Positions 24,425 to 32,449 of a DNA stretch of 43,368 nucleotides are shown here, piece by piece (position 1 is the first letter of the stretch; the number at the start of each line of letters is the position of its first letter). The notes beneath the pieces were generated by a model. It worked only from the letters and a program-made list of their open reading frames with translations, was not told where the DNA came from and did not search any database. The stretch comes from Nitrospira sp. UBA5699 (GTDB lineage Bacteria; Nitrospirota; Nitrospiria; Nitrospirales; Nitrospiraceae). A program made the position numbers and the translations under genes. Location of the stretch: positions 12,880-56,247 of the forward strand of contig DIHJ01000102.1 of assembly GCA_002420105.1 (NCBI GenBank), in the 5' to 3' direction.

Positions 24425-25665
24425 TGAATCAAGCAAGCCAAATGATGACCGGCAACCTTGCCGCGGCCTGGGGCGCGCGGCTGGCGGACGTGGACTACGT
24501 GCCGGCCTTTCCGATCACGCCGCAGACGGAGATCGTCGAGACCCTGTCCAAATGGTGCGCCGGCGGAGAGTTGAACGCCCGGTTCGTCACCCTGGACTCC
24601 GAGCATTCGATGATGACGGCGGCGGGCGCCGCGTCGGCCACGGGCGCCCGCGTGTTCACGGCGACGTCGAGCCAGGGACTCCTGCACGCGTTCGAAGTGC
24701 TGTACACGGTGGCGGGATGGCGGGTGCCGTTCGTGCTCGTGAACGTCTCGCGCGCGCTGGCCTCTCCGATTACGCTGGAACCGGACCACAACGACGTACT
24801 GGCCGCGCGCGATTCCGGCTTTCTGCAGATCCATGCGGAAACCTGTCAGGAGGTGGTGGACTCGATCCTCATGGCCTATCGGATCGCGGAGGATCCCCGG
24901 GTCTGTCTGCCGGTGATGGTGAACCTGGACGGGTTTGTGCTGTCCTTCACACGGGAGCCGGTGGTGCTGCCTGAACCGGCGATGGTGCACGAATTCCTGC
25001 CGCCGTTTCGACCGGCCCATCTGGGATTCAAGGCCTCGGCGCCGCATGCACTGGGAACGGCCGTGGTGGGGGGGAGCATCTACACCTACTTCCGGCATCA
25101 GATTCATCTGGCGTCGATGAACGGACTGGCCGTGTATGACGAGGCGGCCGCGGCATTCGAGCGGATCTGCGGACGCCGCTACGCCGCGATTGACGGCTAT
25201 CGCCTGGACGATGCGGAGGACGTGCTGGTCATGACGAACGCCTCTGCGAGCAAAGGCAAGGCTGCGGTCGATGCCGCCAGGGAAGAGGGCCGCCGGGTCG
25301 GATTGCTGCGGCTGCGGCTGATCCGTCCCTGGCCGGCCGAGGCGATCCGTGACGCGCTGCAGGGCCGCCGGGCCGTGGCCGTCCTGGATCAAAACCTGGC
25401 GCCGGGACAGGGCGGCATCCTGTTTCAGGAGATCGCCGCCTGTCTCTACCACGAGGCGCTCAGGCCGCGCGCGCTCTGTTCGTTCATCGGGGGCCTGGGA
25501 GGGAAAAATCTCTCGGAAGGGGAGTTCCGGGCGATCTTCGAACAGACGGCGGAAGCGGGAGTGCGCGGGAAGGGCATCGGACCGGTGCTGTTGTACACGG
25601 AGGCGGAGCACCGGGAGATGCAACAAATGCAGTATCTGGCCCACGAACTCAAGACCGGCAGGTGA
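24424..25665 (+). CDS. porA: 2-oxoacid:ferredoxin oxidoreductase alpha subunit (PorA-like)
   Basis: Alpha subunit, 413 aa, providing the pyruvate:ferredoxin oxidoreductase domain I/II. The motifs are VPAFPITPQTEIVETLSKW near the N-terminus, DSEHSMMTAAGAASATGARVFTATSSQG (the SEHSA-like CoA/substrate region), VNVSRALASPITLEPDHND, and a second-domain stretch LVMTNASASKGKAAVDAAREEG. The ATG at 24424 overlaps the 3' arm of a hairpin and lacks a clear Shine-Dalgarno; ATG 24442/24445 (MMTGNLAAAWG) is an alternative. It ends 9 bases before, or overlaps, the beta gene. The conserved ITP/EH context favours pyruvate over 2-oxoglutarate, moderately. Confidence 0.92.
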   Translation: MNQASQMMTGNLAAAWGARLADVDYVPAFPITPQTEIVETLSKWCAGGELNARFVTLDSEHSMMTAAGAASATGARVFTATSSQGLLHAFEVLYTVAGWRVPFVLVNVSRALASPITLEPDHNDVLAARDSGFLQIHAETCQEVVDSILMAYRIAEDPRVCLPVMVNLDGFVLSFTREPVVLPEPAMVHEFLPPFRPAHLGFKASAPHALGTAVVGGSIYTYFRHQIHLASMNGLAVYDEAAAAFERICGRRYAAIDGYRLDDAEDVLVMTNASASKGKAAVDAAREEGRRVGLLRLRLIRPWPAEAIRDALQGRRAVAVLDQNLAPGQGGILFQEIAACLYHEALRPRALCSFIGGLGGKNLSEGEFRAIFEQTAEAGVRGKGIGPVLLYTEAEHREMQQMQYLAHELKTGR

Positions 25666-25673
25666 GAGACGGG

Positions 25674-26603
25674 ATGACCTGGGAACCGCACATTTTCAAG
25701 GACCTGCACCAGATCCCGCGGGAAGAACATGTGTTCCCGGGCACGCCGCTCTGCGCCGGCTGCGGCGGCCTCGAGTCCCTGCGGCTCGCGTCGAAGGTGC
25801 TGGGCAGCAACGTCGTATACGTCAACGCCGCCGGCTGTTTCACCAATCTGGCCGCCTTCCCGTTCACGCCGCTTGATGCCTCCTGGCTCTACACGACGAT
25901 GGGATCCGCGCCGGCCGGCGCCCAGGGGGTGCGCGACGCCCTCGATGTGCTGATCGCGAAGGGCCGGCTGCCGAAGGAAGAGGATGTCAAAGTGGTGGTG
26001 CTCGGCGGCGACGGCTCCACGTACGACATGGCGCTGTCGTCGACCTCCGGGGCCATCACCAGAAAGCTCGACTTCTATTATTTCTGTTACGACAACGAAG
26101 CCTACGGAAACACCGGGGTGCAGCTCAGCCCCGCCACGCCCTATGGAGCCAGGACCGCCACGTCGCCCTGTGCGGTGCGGCATCCGGCCGGCACCATGCA
26201 GGAAAAGAAAGACATCTTTGAAATCTGGCGGGCGCACAAGCCGCCTTATATCGCGACGGTGTCGCCGCGGTACCCGCTCGATCTCGAAGAGAAATTCGCG
26301 CGCGCGGCGCAGTATTCCGGCCCCAAACTGTTCCTGGCGTTCGCCGCCTGTCCCACCGGCTGGCTGTTCGACCCGGCCTATACGCCGGACGTGGCGAAGC
26401 TGGCGGTGGAATGCGGGATCTGGCCGCTCAAGGAAGCGATCAACGGCGAGGTGGTGCACACGTACCTGCCGAAACGGCAGCCGGTGGAACACTATCTCAA
26501 ACTTCAGGGCCGCTTCCGCCATCTGTTTGAGCCGACCGTGCAGACGGACGCGATCGCCCATATCCAGGAACGGGTAAATACGTATTGGCGGGACGTCACC
26601 TAG
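25674..26603 (+). CDS. porB: 2-oxoacid:ferredoxin oxidoreductase beta subunit (PorB-like)
   Basis: Catalytic subunit carrying thiamine diphosphate and one [4Fe-4S] cluster. The cluster ligands are the CXXC in PLCAGCGG, the Cys in YVNAAGCFTN and the Cys in FAACPTGW. The TPP motif is LGGDGSTYDMALSSTSGAI with NEAYGNTG about 35 residues later. At about 309 aa it is normal. The start is ATG 25674 (MTWEPHIF); a GTG at 25662 overlapping the alpha stop would add four residues. The complex would catalyse reversible pyruvate plus CoA to acetyl-CoA plus CO2 with reduced ferredoxin, as in the reductive TCA cycle or pyruvate oxidation. Confidence 0.92.
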   Translation: MTWEPHIFKDLHQIPREEHVFPGTPLCAGCGGLESLRLASKVLGSNVVYVNAAGCFTNLAAFPFTPLDASWLYTTMGSAPAGAQGVRDALDVLIAKGRLPKEEDVKVVVLGGDGSTYDMALSSTSGAITRKLDFYYFCYDNEAYGNTGVQLSPATPYGARTATSPCAVRHPAGTMQEKKDIFEIWRAHKPPYIATVSPRYPLDLEEKFARAAQYSGPKLFLAFAACPTGWLFDPAYTPDVAKLAVECGIWPLKEAINGEVVHTYLPKRQPVEHYLKLQGRFRHLFEPTVQTDAIAHIQERVNTYWRDVT

Positions 26604-26658
26604 GCCGATGGCGGGCTCGGCAGACGCAACTCTTTGATTTTTCTCGTCGAGGGTACGA

Positions 26659-27177
26659 ATGTTCAGAATCGGGAGGGTACCATTATATAGAGGCCAGCGG
26701 CTCCTTCTTGGAGGGGCCGCCCTCATCGTAATTGGCGCAGTCTTTTCAACCGGTTGCAGTGAGGTGCCCCATCACGGGGGAGCGGAGCGCCCGAATCCCT
26801 ATCTCGCCTCCGACACCAGGCACTCCATACCGCTGTCGCCGGCGGAGCGGAAGGAGCACCGAGCCGTGATGCTCCAGCATCTCGAAACGATCCAGGTGAT
26901 CGTCAATGCGCTGGTCGAGGAGGACTATGACCTGGCCGAAGGACTGACCGAATCGCACCTGGGATTTTTCATGCACCGCCAGGCGATGGCGAGTCAGCAT
27001 CCGGAGAGTTTTCCTCCCGCCTATCACGACCTGGCGATGGCGCACCACGAGGCGGCGGAGGAACTGGCGCGCATCATTCCCACGAAGGACCTCAAGCAGA
27101 TCCTGCCGCGGTTCAACAACGTGCTGAAAGCCTGCGTGGCCTGTCATCTCGAGTACAAAGTGCGGGAACCTTCGTGA
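26659..27177 (+). CDS. Cytochrome c'-like lipoprotein
   Basis: A 172-residue lipoprotein (lipobox STGC) with a four-helix arrangement and a C-terminal haem motif CVACH in LKACVACHLEYK, as in cytochromes c' and c556. Helix pieces include HLETIQVIVNALVEEDYDLAEGL and YHDLAMAHHEAAEELARII. Cytochromes c' bind NO or CO or act as electron carriers; the lipid anchor would hold it at the outer face of a membrane. A damaged relative lies at 19446-19635. It begins 56 bases after the beta subunit stop and may be read from the same transcript. Confidence 0.8.
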   Translation: MFRIGRVPLYRGQRLLLGGAALIVIGAVFSTGCSEVPHHGGAERPNPYLASDTRHSIPLSPAERKEHRAVMLQHLETIQVIVNALVEEDYDLAEGLTESHLGFFMHRQAMASQHPESFPPAYHDLAMAHHEAAEELARIIPTKDLKQILPRFNNVLKACVACHLEYKVREPS

Positions 27178-27349
27178 AGCGTCTCTCGTCCCGACAGATC
27201 AAGGCAAGGGGCACGGGGTAAGGGGCCCCTACTCTTCTTCTCAAAACCTCTCGCCCCGAGCCTCGCACCCGGGATGCGGGATACGAGAGACAAACGACGA
27301 ACCAACAAGATGGTGATGGAATATCCCGTGAATAAGAAGGAGGAAATCA

Positions 27350-27835
27350 ATGAGTGACGAGAACACCGTCAGCGCGTTCTTCCAGCAGGACCACGACCGG
27401 CTCGACGCCCTGTTTCAGTCGTTTCAGACCTTGAAACGGCACGATTTTTCGAAGGCCAGGGAGGCCTTCAAGGAATTCAAGTTCGGACTGCAACGGCATA
27501 TCGTGTGGGAAGAGGATCTGTTGTTCCCCCTGTGGGAGGAGAAAACCGGCATGTCGGAAGGCGGACCGACCTTCGTCATGCGGAAGGAGCATCGGCAGAT
27601 CGGCCGGCAGCTCGAAGCGATTCACGACAAGGTCGCGGAGCAGGATCCTGAGAGCGATCAGGAAGAGCGGGCGTTGCTGACGCTCCTCGGTTCGCACAAC
27701 ATGAAAGAGGAGCGGGTGCTCTACCCCGCCATCGATCAGGTCACGAGCGCTGACGAGCGCGACCGGCTGTTCCGGGACATGAAGAACATTCCCGAAGAGC
27801 GCTACAAGGTCTGTTGCGGCCATGAACGGGCGTGA
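27350..27835 (+). CDS. Hemerythrin HHE-domain protein
   Basis: A 161-residue cytoplasmic-type hemerythrin: di-iron protein that binds oxygen or NO, or stores/repairs iron. The HHE signature occurs as FFQQDHDRLDALFQSF, LQRHIVWEEDLLFPLWE, FVMRKEHRQIGRQLEAIHD and SHNMKEERVLYPAID. The C-terminal CCGHERA adds two cysteines. A strong aaggaggaaatca precedes ATG 27350. Its 3' end overlaps the next gene by 14 bases, so it is the first cistron of the cytochrome module. About 170 bases upstream contain no gene and probably the promoter. Confidence 0.93.
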   Translation: MSDENTVSAFFQQDHDRLDALFQSFQTLKRHDFSKAREAFKEFKFGLQRHIVWEEDLLFPLWEEKTGMSEGGPTFVMRKEHRQIGRQLEAIHDKVAEQDPESDQEERALLTLLGSHNMKEERVLYPAIDQVTSADERDRLFRDMKNIPEERYKVCCGHERA

Positions 27836-28172
27836 AGGAGCCGCTTCGAAGCGGCGGGCGATGCCGGCAGTCCTGCTCGGGACGGCAGCGATCCTGTCCG
27901 GCGGACCCGGCGCTCCGGCCGTGGTCATGCCGGTCGTCGCGGCGGAAGAACGCCCGAATCCCCACAGCGATCTCATCTTTCGGGCGACGGGGGCGACCTC
28001 CTGCCGGGATTGTCACCGGATCGGGAAAGACGGCGGCCTGAGCGCCAGGCCGATCGAGAACGATCTGGTGCGGACCCTCCGCGGAAGAGCCAAAGGCGTC
28101 CATGGACCGGGCCGGTTTGCGGATTGCCTGCGATGCCATGCGGGAGGGAGCAAAGGAGTCGAGAAGAATTAG
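27822..28172 (+). CDS. Small dihaem cytochrome c
   Basis: A 116-residue exported protein with two haem motifs, CRDCH (in GATSCRDCHRIGKDG) and CLRCH (in RFADCLRCHAGG). It overlaps the hemerythrin gene by 14 bases. The whole mature part matches the last two-haem portion of the pentahaem protein at 28763-29347: NPHSDLIFRATGATSC against NPHGEFIFLATGTNSC, and GPGRFADCLRCH against RPGRMADCLACH. It is therefore a paralogous module released as a separate protein. Its function is presumably electron transfer. Confidence 0.85.
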   Translation: MNGREGAASKRRAMPAVLLGTAAILSGGPGAPAVVMPVVAAEERPNPHSDLIFRATGATSCRDCHRIGKDGGLSARPIENDLVRTLRGRAKGVHGPGRFADCLRCHAGGSKGVEKN

Positions 28173-28175
28173 ATC

Positions 28176-28759
28176 ATGACGCCGTTAGCCCGTCGGTTCA
28201 CCGTCATCCTCGTTTTGATTGCCGTCGCGGTGGGCGGCGCGTGGTTGTGCGAGGCGTTCCTGAGCGCCGGACGTCCCTCGCCTTTCGCCCATAGCGGGCG
28301 GGGGCACCTCATGGGCTGGGTCGGGCTTGGAACGCTCCTGCTCGTGTTCGTCTATCCCCTGCGGAAGCGGGTGACGCAGAACCGTCGATGCCCCGCGGCT
28401 GGTTTCAGGTCCATATGGCGGCCGGCATCATCGGTCCGATCATCATCCTGCTGCATGCCGGCGCGCACATCCATGCGCTCGTGCCGCTGCTGGCCACGGC
28501 CGCGATGGGGATCGTCGTCGTCAGCGGCATCGTGGGACAGGGCATCCATTACCTGGCGTTGAGGACGTTCAACGAACAACGGCGGCAACTCCATGATCAG
28601 GGGCTGGGGCCGGATGAAATAGAGTTGCGGCTGCACAAGATGGCGGCCCAGGAGGAGGCCTTTCGCCTGTGGCAGGCGATTCACGCGCCGATGACCCTGA
28701 TGTTTCTGGCGCTCACGACGTTGCACATCGTCGGGGCCCTCTACTTCGGTGGAATATGA
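28176..28759 (+). pseudogene. Membrane b-type-like cytochrome protein, frame change at about 28385
   Basis: ATG 28176 starts a membrane protein (LARRFTVILVLIAVAVGGAW; GHLMGWVGLGTLLLVFVYPLRKR). Near 28385 the coherent sequence passes to a second frame: MPRGWFQVHMAAGIIGPIII, then LHAGAHIHALVPLLATAAMG, GQGIHYLALRTF and IHAPMTLMFLALTTLHIVG, ending at 28759. One base is missing at the join, which is next to cccc. His residues within four helices suggest b-type haem ligands (cytochrome b561 or ferric-reductase-like), an inference. Each half alone would be too short. It may be a sequencing artefact, since both neighbours are intact. Confidence 0.65.
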
Positions 28760-28762
28760 ACG

Positions 28763-29347
28763 ATGTCCTATCCGCCGTTACCCAGGACCGCCGTCCCTGT
28801 CGTCGTGACGGCGACGCTGCTGCTGATCGTCTGGCTGGGCTGGGGATCGGTGCGGGATCCGGAGACCCTGTGGGCTCCGGGAAACTTGAGCCGGTACCAT
28901 GCGGATGTGGTCCGCTGCGCCGGTTGTCACGAGCCGTTTCGCGGGCCCTCCAGCGCCAAGTGCATCGGGTGCCATTCGGAGTCGCGGTTTGCGCAGCGGT
29001 CGGCACCGGCGGCTGGCGCCTTTCACCGGGAAGTCATCGGACAGCGGAAGACCTGCCTCGTCTGTCACACGGAACATCGGGGAGCCCTGGCCCAGATCAC
29101 GGCCAGCGCAATGCTCAATCCGCACGGGGAGTTCATCTTTCTTGCGACGGGCACCAACTCCTGCAGCGCCTGCCACGAGTTCGGCGAGACGTTCGGCGTC
29201 CGGCCCCTGTTGCTCGACAACGAAACGGTTCGCCGGCTCCTCGCCAAGGGAGGCGGCTCGCACCGTCCCGGGCGCATGGCCGACTGTCTGGCCTGTCACG
29301 GCGACAGGCCGCTCGGGAGCGGACAGAACGACGGTTCGAGCCCGTAG
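28763..29347 (+). CDS. Membrane-anchored pentahaem cytochrome c
   Basis: A 194-residue protein with an N-terminal anchor (VPVVVTATLLLIVWLGWG) and five haem motifs in order: CAGCH, CIGCH, CLVCH, CSACH and CLACH. The His content between motifs (VIGQRKTCLVCHTEHRG) suits bis-His coordination. The first three haems resemble cytochrome c3/c7-type multihaem proteins. The last two are a duplicate of the small dihaem protein two genes upstream. It probably takes electrons from the membrane b-type protein encoded just before and passes them to soluble carriers. No known enzyme matches this exact order. Confidence 0.87.
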   Translation: MSYPPLPRTAVPVVVTATLLLIVWLGWGSVRDPETLWAPGNLSRYHADVVRCAGCHEPFRGPSSAKCIGCHSESRFAQRSAPAAGAFHREVIGQRKTCLVCHTEHRGALAQITASAMLNPHGEFIFLATGTNSCSACHEFGETFGVRPLLLDNETVRRLLAKGGGSHRPGRMADCLACHGDRPLGSGQNDGSSP

Positions 29348-29377
29348 AAGCACGCCTGCCGGCAAAAGGAGATACCG

Positions 29378-29831
29378 ATGCGGAAGCCATGTCGCAGGAG
29401 AATCGAACCATGTGTCTTTCCGGACTCTGTTTGATCGGAGTGCGCGTGACCCAACCCCCATTCCTGACGGGGGGCAACGTGTCGGCTGCTTCACCGGCAA
29501 AAGCCAAGGCCGCGCAGAGGCCGGGAGAAGCGTCTTCAACGGAAAGGGCGTCTGCTACTACTGTCACGGGATGGATGGATATCGAGACAAGCTGCCGCAA
29601 CTGGCCGCCGACACGGCCGCGCTCATCGCCCAGCTGAACCCGCAACCAGCCGATCTTCGCAATCCCAAGTCGCTGCATCTGAAAACCGACAAGCAGCGCG
29701 CGCGGATCATTCGGGAAGGGCATCCGGGCACCGGCATGTTTCCCGACACGACCATGACCGATCAGGAACTCGCCGACACGCTGGCGTATCTGGCGCAACT
29801 CCGGCGCGAAGGCGCCGCGGGCAAGCCGTAA
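29378..29831 (+). pseudogene. Monohaem cytochrome c with two frame changes in the N-terminal part
   Basis: The C-terminal 100 codons form a good class I cytochrome (NGKGVCYYCHGMDGYRDKL ... GHPGTGMFPDTTMTDQELADTLAYLAQL) in the frame ending at 29831. The start is in other frames: aaaaggagat precedes ATG 29378 (MRKPCRRRIE), the hydrophobic leader MCLSGLCLIGVRV is in a second frame from about 29411, and the mature domain is in the third from about 29520. Each step needs one added base. The gene is therefore broken as written, or the consensus lacks two bases. It is the fifth gene of the hemerythrin module. Confidence 0.65.
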
Positions 29832-29846
29832 CCGTGGAGTGCCGTT

Positions 29847-30282
29847 GTGTTGACGCTTCCGATCATGTGGCAGAGGCTCGTGAGCGAGGACGGCAAGACC
29901 TGCGATCGCTGCGATAGCACCTATCAGGCGATCCGGCGGGCTTTCGATACGCTCAAGGAGACCCCTCCGCCCACTGGGCATTGAGCCGATTCTCGAAACG
30001 AGAGCGATCGATGAACGATCATTCAGGGCCAACCCCTCAGAGTCCAACCGCATTTCGATCTCAGGCAAACCGATGGAGGACTGGCTTGGCGCGAGAGTGG
30101 GAAGCAGCCGGTGTTGTTCCGTGCGCGGCGACTCAGAGTGCCGAACGGTGGAGATTGGAGGAAGGGTATTCGAAGCGATTTCCGAGAAACTTGTCCTCAA
30201 AGCCGCACTCGTCGCCGCCTCTCAGTTGTTGGATCCCGCCACAGACAGGCCGGCACACATAGGTGAGCAGCGGTGCTGTTGA
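29847..30282 (+). pseudogene. DUF2703-family gene, frameshifted at a C run
   Basis: GTG 29847 begins LPIMWQRLVSEDGKTCDRC..., the DUF2703 N-terminus with its CxxC. At 29964-29967 a run of four C shifts the frame: with three C it reads KETLRPLGIEPILETRAIDE as family members do. The rest (SNRISISGKPMEDWLGARVG; DSECRTVEIGGRVFEAI; LVLKAALVAASQLL) is in the frame ending at 30282. In the second metal-like cluster the expected CGDSEC reads RGDSEC, so a conserved Cys is also lost. The function of DUF2703 is not known to me; its conserved cysteines suggest metal or thiol chemistry. Confidence 0.65.
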
Positions 30283-30545
30283 ACTTGAGCCGCTATCGAG
30301 GAGGAAGGATAATGCGGCGGCCTGCTTAAATTCTTCCGATGGCCTATCCCCCTTCCTCCGACACAAAGGTTTCAGCCAAGAGCGAATAAGCACGGTCGAT
30401 ATTTCTTCTGGTGGTCTCCTCTTTATGGTTAAGAACGAACCGGAGTCGGTAACTTGCGATGGAAGGATGAGGATAGACGGCCTCACCGGACAAGCCCGTC
30501 CCCGGTCTTGATGACAAAAGGCACACGCTCGGTTATTATCTGGAC

Positions 30546-30827
30546 GTGAAGACGTATCGATGGAACGAGAAGAAGAATGAGCAGCTAAAACAGTCTCGCG
30601 GCATTTCATTCGAAGACATCGTTCTGGCGATTGAGTCGGGCGGGCTTCTTGACATCCTTGCACATCCGAATCCGGGGCGCTACCCGAACCAGAAGGTGCT
30701 CGTCGTGGCTGTGATGGAGTATGTGTATCTCGTGCCTCACATCGAGGAATCCGGCCATGTATTTCTCAAGACCGTGATCCCAAGCCGAAAAGCCACTCGG
30801 GACTATGGAAGAAGAGGTGGGACATGA
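30546..30827 (+). CDS. BrnT-family toxin-like protein
   Basis: A 93-residue protein of the BrnT toxin family (RNase-like ribosome-dependent or free RNase). The pattern is YRWNEKKNEQLKQSRGISF (start), PGRYPNQKVLVV, YVYLVPHIEESGHVFLKTV and the terminal IPSRKATRDYG. It starts with a GTG at 30546 and overlaps the following antitoxin gene by 4 bases (ATGA). Toxin first, antitoxin second is the normal BrnTA order. GC content appears somewhat lower than that of neighbouring operons, consistent with an acquired module. Confidence 0.85.
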   Translation: MKTYRWNEKKNEQLKQSRGISFEDIVLAIESGGLLDILAHPNPGRYPNQKVLVVAVMEYVYLVPHIEESGHVFLKTVIPSRKATRDYGRRGGT

Positions 30828-31147
30828 AGAGAATGAATCGGTACGAGAAAGAGGTTCTCGCTGCGTATGAACGGGGCGATCTCAAATCGGTCGTCACGTC
30901 GGAGGCATCGCTGCGTCGGTATCGAGAATACGCACGGGCGACGTTGACCAAGAATCGGCGCGTCAACATCCGCATGTCAACTCTGGATCTTGCCGACATC
31001 CAGGCACGAGCGGCCGAGGAGGGCATACCCTATCAGACCCTCATGGCGAGCGTGCTGCACAAATTTGCCACCGGCCGTCTTCTCGAACGGCGGTCGAGCC
31101 TCGCCTCGCGTTCACGACGGGCGGCTCGCAAGCGCAGCGCGGCGTAG
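30824..31147 (+). CDS. CopG/BrnA-type antitoxin
   Basis: A 107-residue partner of the BrnT-like toxin. The ribbon-helix-helix-like DNA-binding piece is VNIRMSTLDLADIQARAAEEG then IPYQTLMASVLHKFATGRL, the typical C-terminal motif of this antitoxin group. The N-terminal part (RYEKEVLAAYERGDLKSV) contacts the toxin. The last 20 residues are Arg/Ser-rich. As with other RHH antitoxins it probably represses the pair's own promoter in the 260-base gap upstream, where I see no clear operator. Confidence 0.83.
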   Translation: MKRMNRYEKEVLAAYERGDLKSVVTSEASLRRYREYARATLTKNRRVNIRMSTLDLADIQARAAEEGIPYQTLMASVLHKFATGRLLERRSSLASRSRRAARKRSAA

Positions 31148-31297
31148 TCCACAGGAGCGCATGGTGAGCAAAGCCGCGACCGCTTGCTACGATGTTGTCG
31201 AGCATTTCCGAGCGTCAGAAAGGATGGCGGCGAAAGACGGGACTGAATAACATAGAGGGCTGTCCTTAAATCCCCCTCAAGCAATGACAGTTAACCG

Positions 31298-31675
31298 ATG
31301 ATTCGAGTGGAACTGCATTGGTTCAAGTTCCCTAAGCTGACTGATGCACGGGCGGCATTTCCACATCAGGCCTGCGTGTATGTGCCGACTGATCAAGAGG
31401 GACGTCCGTTGAGGATCGGCAAGGCATCGAAGGGGTTGGAGGAGCGATATCACGGTGGCAATGGGTACGTCATGGACGCCGCCATGCACCAGTCCGGCAA
31501 TCTGATTTTTGTGGCCGCGGTCGAGAAGGGCCTTTGCAAGCCCGTTGAAGATACGCTCATCTGGGAAGGTCGCCGTATCCTGATTTATACCAATCAGGGT
31601 AAGTTAACACCACCGTTGCAGCAGATCCGAATTGAACATTCCGGTGAGCCGCCTCTCTTTGGAGATGCATCATGA
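31298..31675 (+). CDS. GIY-YIG nuclease-like small protein
   Basis: A 125-residue protein of uncertain family. The segment HQACVYVPTDQEGRPLRIGK followed by GLEERYHGG resembles a degenerate GIY-YIG nuclease core: a V-Y-V strand, an R-I-G-K-like strand and an Arg/Tyr helix. The later Glu in VEDTLIWEGRRILIYTNQGK could be the metal-binding Glu and is followed by the Asn-Gln-Gly-Lys motif of some GIY-YIG members. The ATG at 31298 is chosen for lack of a better one. It overlaps the HEPN gene by 4 bases (ATGA). Function unknown. Confidence 0.6.
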   Translation: MIRVELHWFKFPKLTDARAAFPHQACVYVPTDQEGRPLRIGKASKGLEERYHGGNGYVMDAAMHQSGNLIFVAAVEKGLCKPVEDTLIWEGRRILIYTNQGKLTPPLQQIRIEHSGEPPLFGDAS

Positions 31676-32377
31676 CCGGCAATGCCACCAAGCTGACAGA
31701 ACACAACCAGGGCTATTGGGATCGCATTAAGAAGCGTGCGCGATCCTGGGTTGAACGGGCCAATGAAATGGAATCCGCCAGGAGCGATAGGGGGGGATTC
31801 CTCGGACTCGCAAGAGATTTTCGTGATGTGCTGGATCGCGTTCAATGCTCTTTACGGCCGGGTGAATGAAACCAGTCACGGGAGATATCTGCGTCCTGGT
31901 GACGAGGATGCCCGCTGGTTTTTGCGAATGATCTGTGACCTTGACGGCAGTCCAAAGCGTATCGAATCAGCTGTTTCTATGATTCGCAAGGATGCGCGGG
32001 CACTGTTAAAATCGAGGTACCTTTCTGAGGCCTACTGGCGACAGGGCTATAGTTCGTTCATAAAAGGCCGGATCGAAGAAGAAACTGGTTCTGTCGAGGA
32101 TGCATTGGACTCCGGTGATCCTTACCCCTACTTGACGACTCTTTTGTGGGGGCGTATCCGAATCTTGCGGAATCAGATTTTTCACGGGTGTTCAACTAAT
32201 CGCGACAGTCTCAAGAGAGACACGATTGATCCAGCCCTTCGCGTGCTGAATAAGCTCATTCCCTTGTTTGTTAATGTTATGGAAAGCAGGATAGACAAAG
32301 AGAATGATTGGCCTGACATTCCGTTCCCCCGCCACGGCTCTCCGAAACATCCGATCTTCAAGAGTCATTACCGCTAA
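31672..32377 (+). CDS. HEPN RNase-like protein, reading frame split at a run of seven G
   Basis: ATG 31672 starts YWDRIKKRARSWVERANEME in one frame, and the sequence then continues as IFVMCWIAFNALYGRVNETS and onward in a second frame to 32377. The switch point is a G7 tract at 31790-31796; with six G the two parts join in frame. The core ends in LRNQIFHGC, an Arg-X4-His motif at 32168-32185 that matches the HEPN RNase active-site pattern, with upstream WIAFNALYG as in Apea-like HEPN proteins. The gene overlaps the GIY-YIG-like gene by 4 bases. As written only fragments could be made. Confidence 0.65.
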
Positions 32378-32449
32378 CGTCGGTACGATTGGCCATGGTT
32401 TCAGTTCTGGCATTTGGCCATTCACTTGACGGTCCAGTGAGGGAATGCA

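Noticed and set aside
30344..30526. Minus-strand 60-residue frame between the DUF2703 remnant and the toxin gene
   Set aside because: No Shine-Dalgarno, no recognisable family; could be a fragment but cannot be supported.
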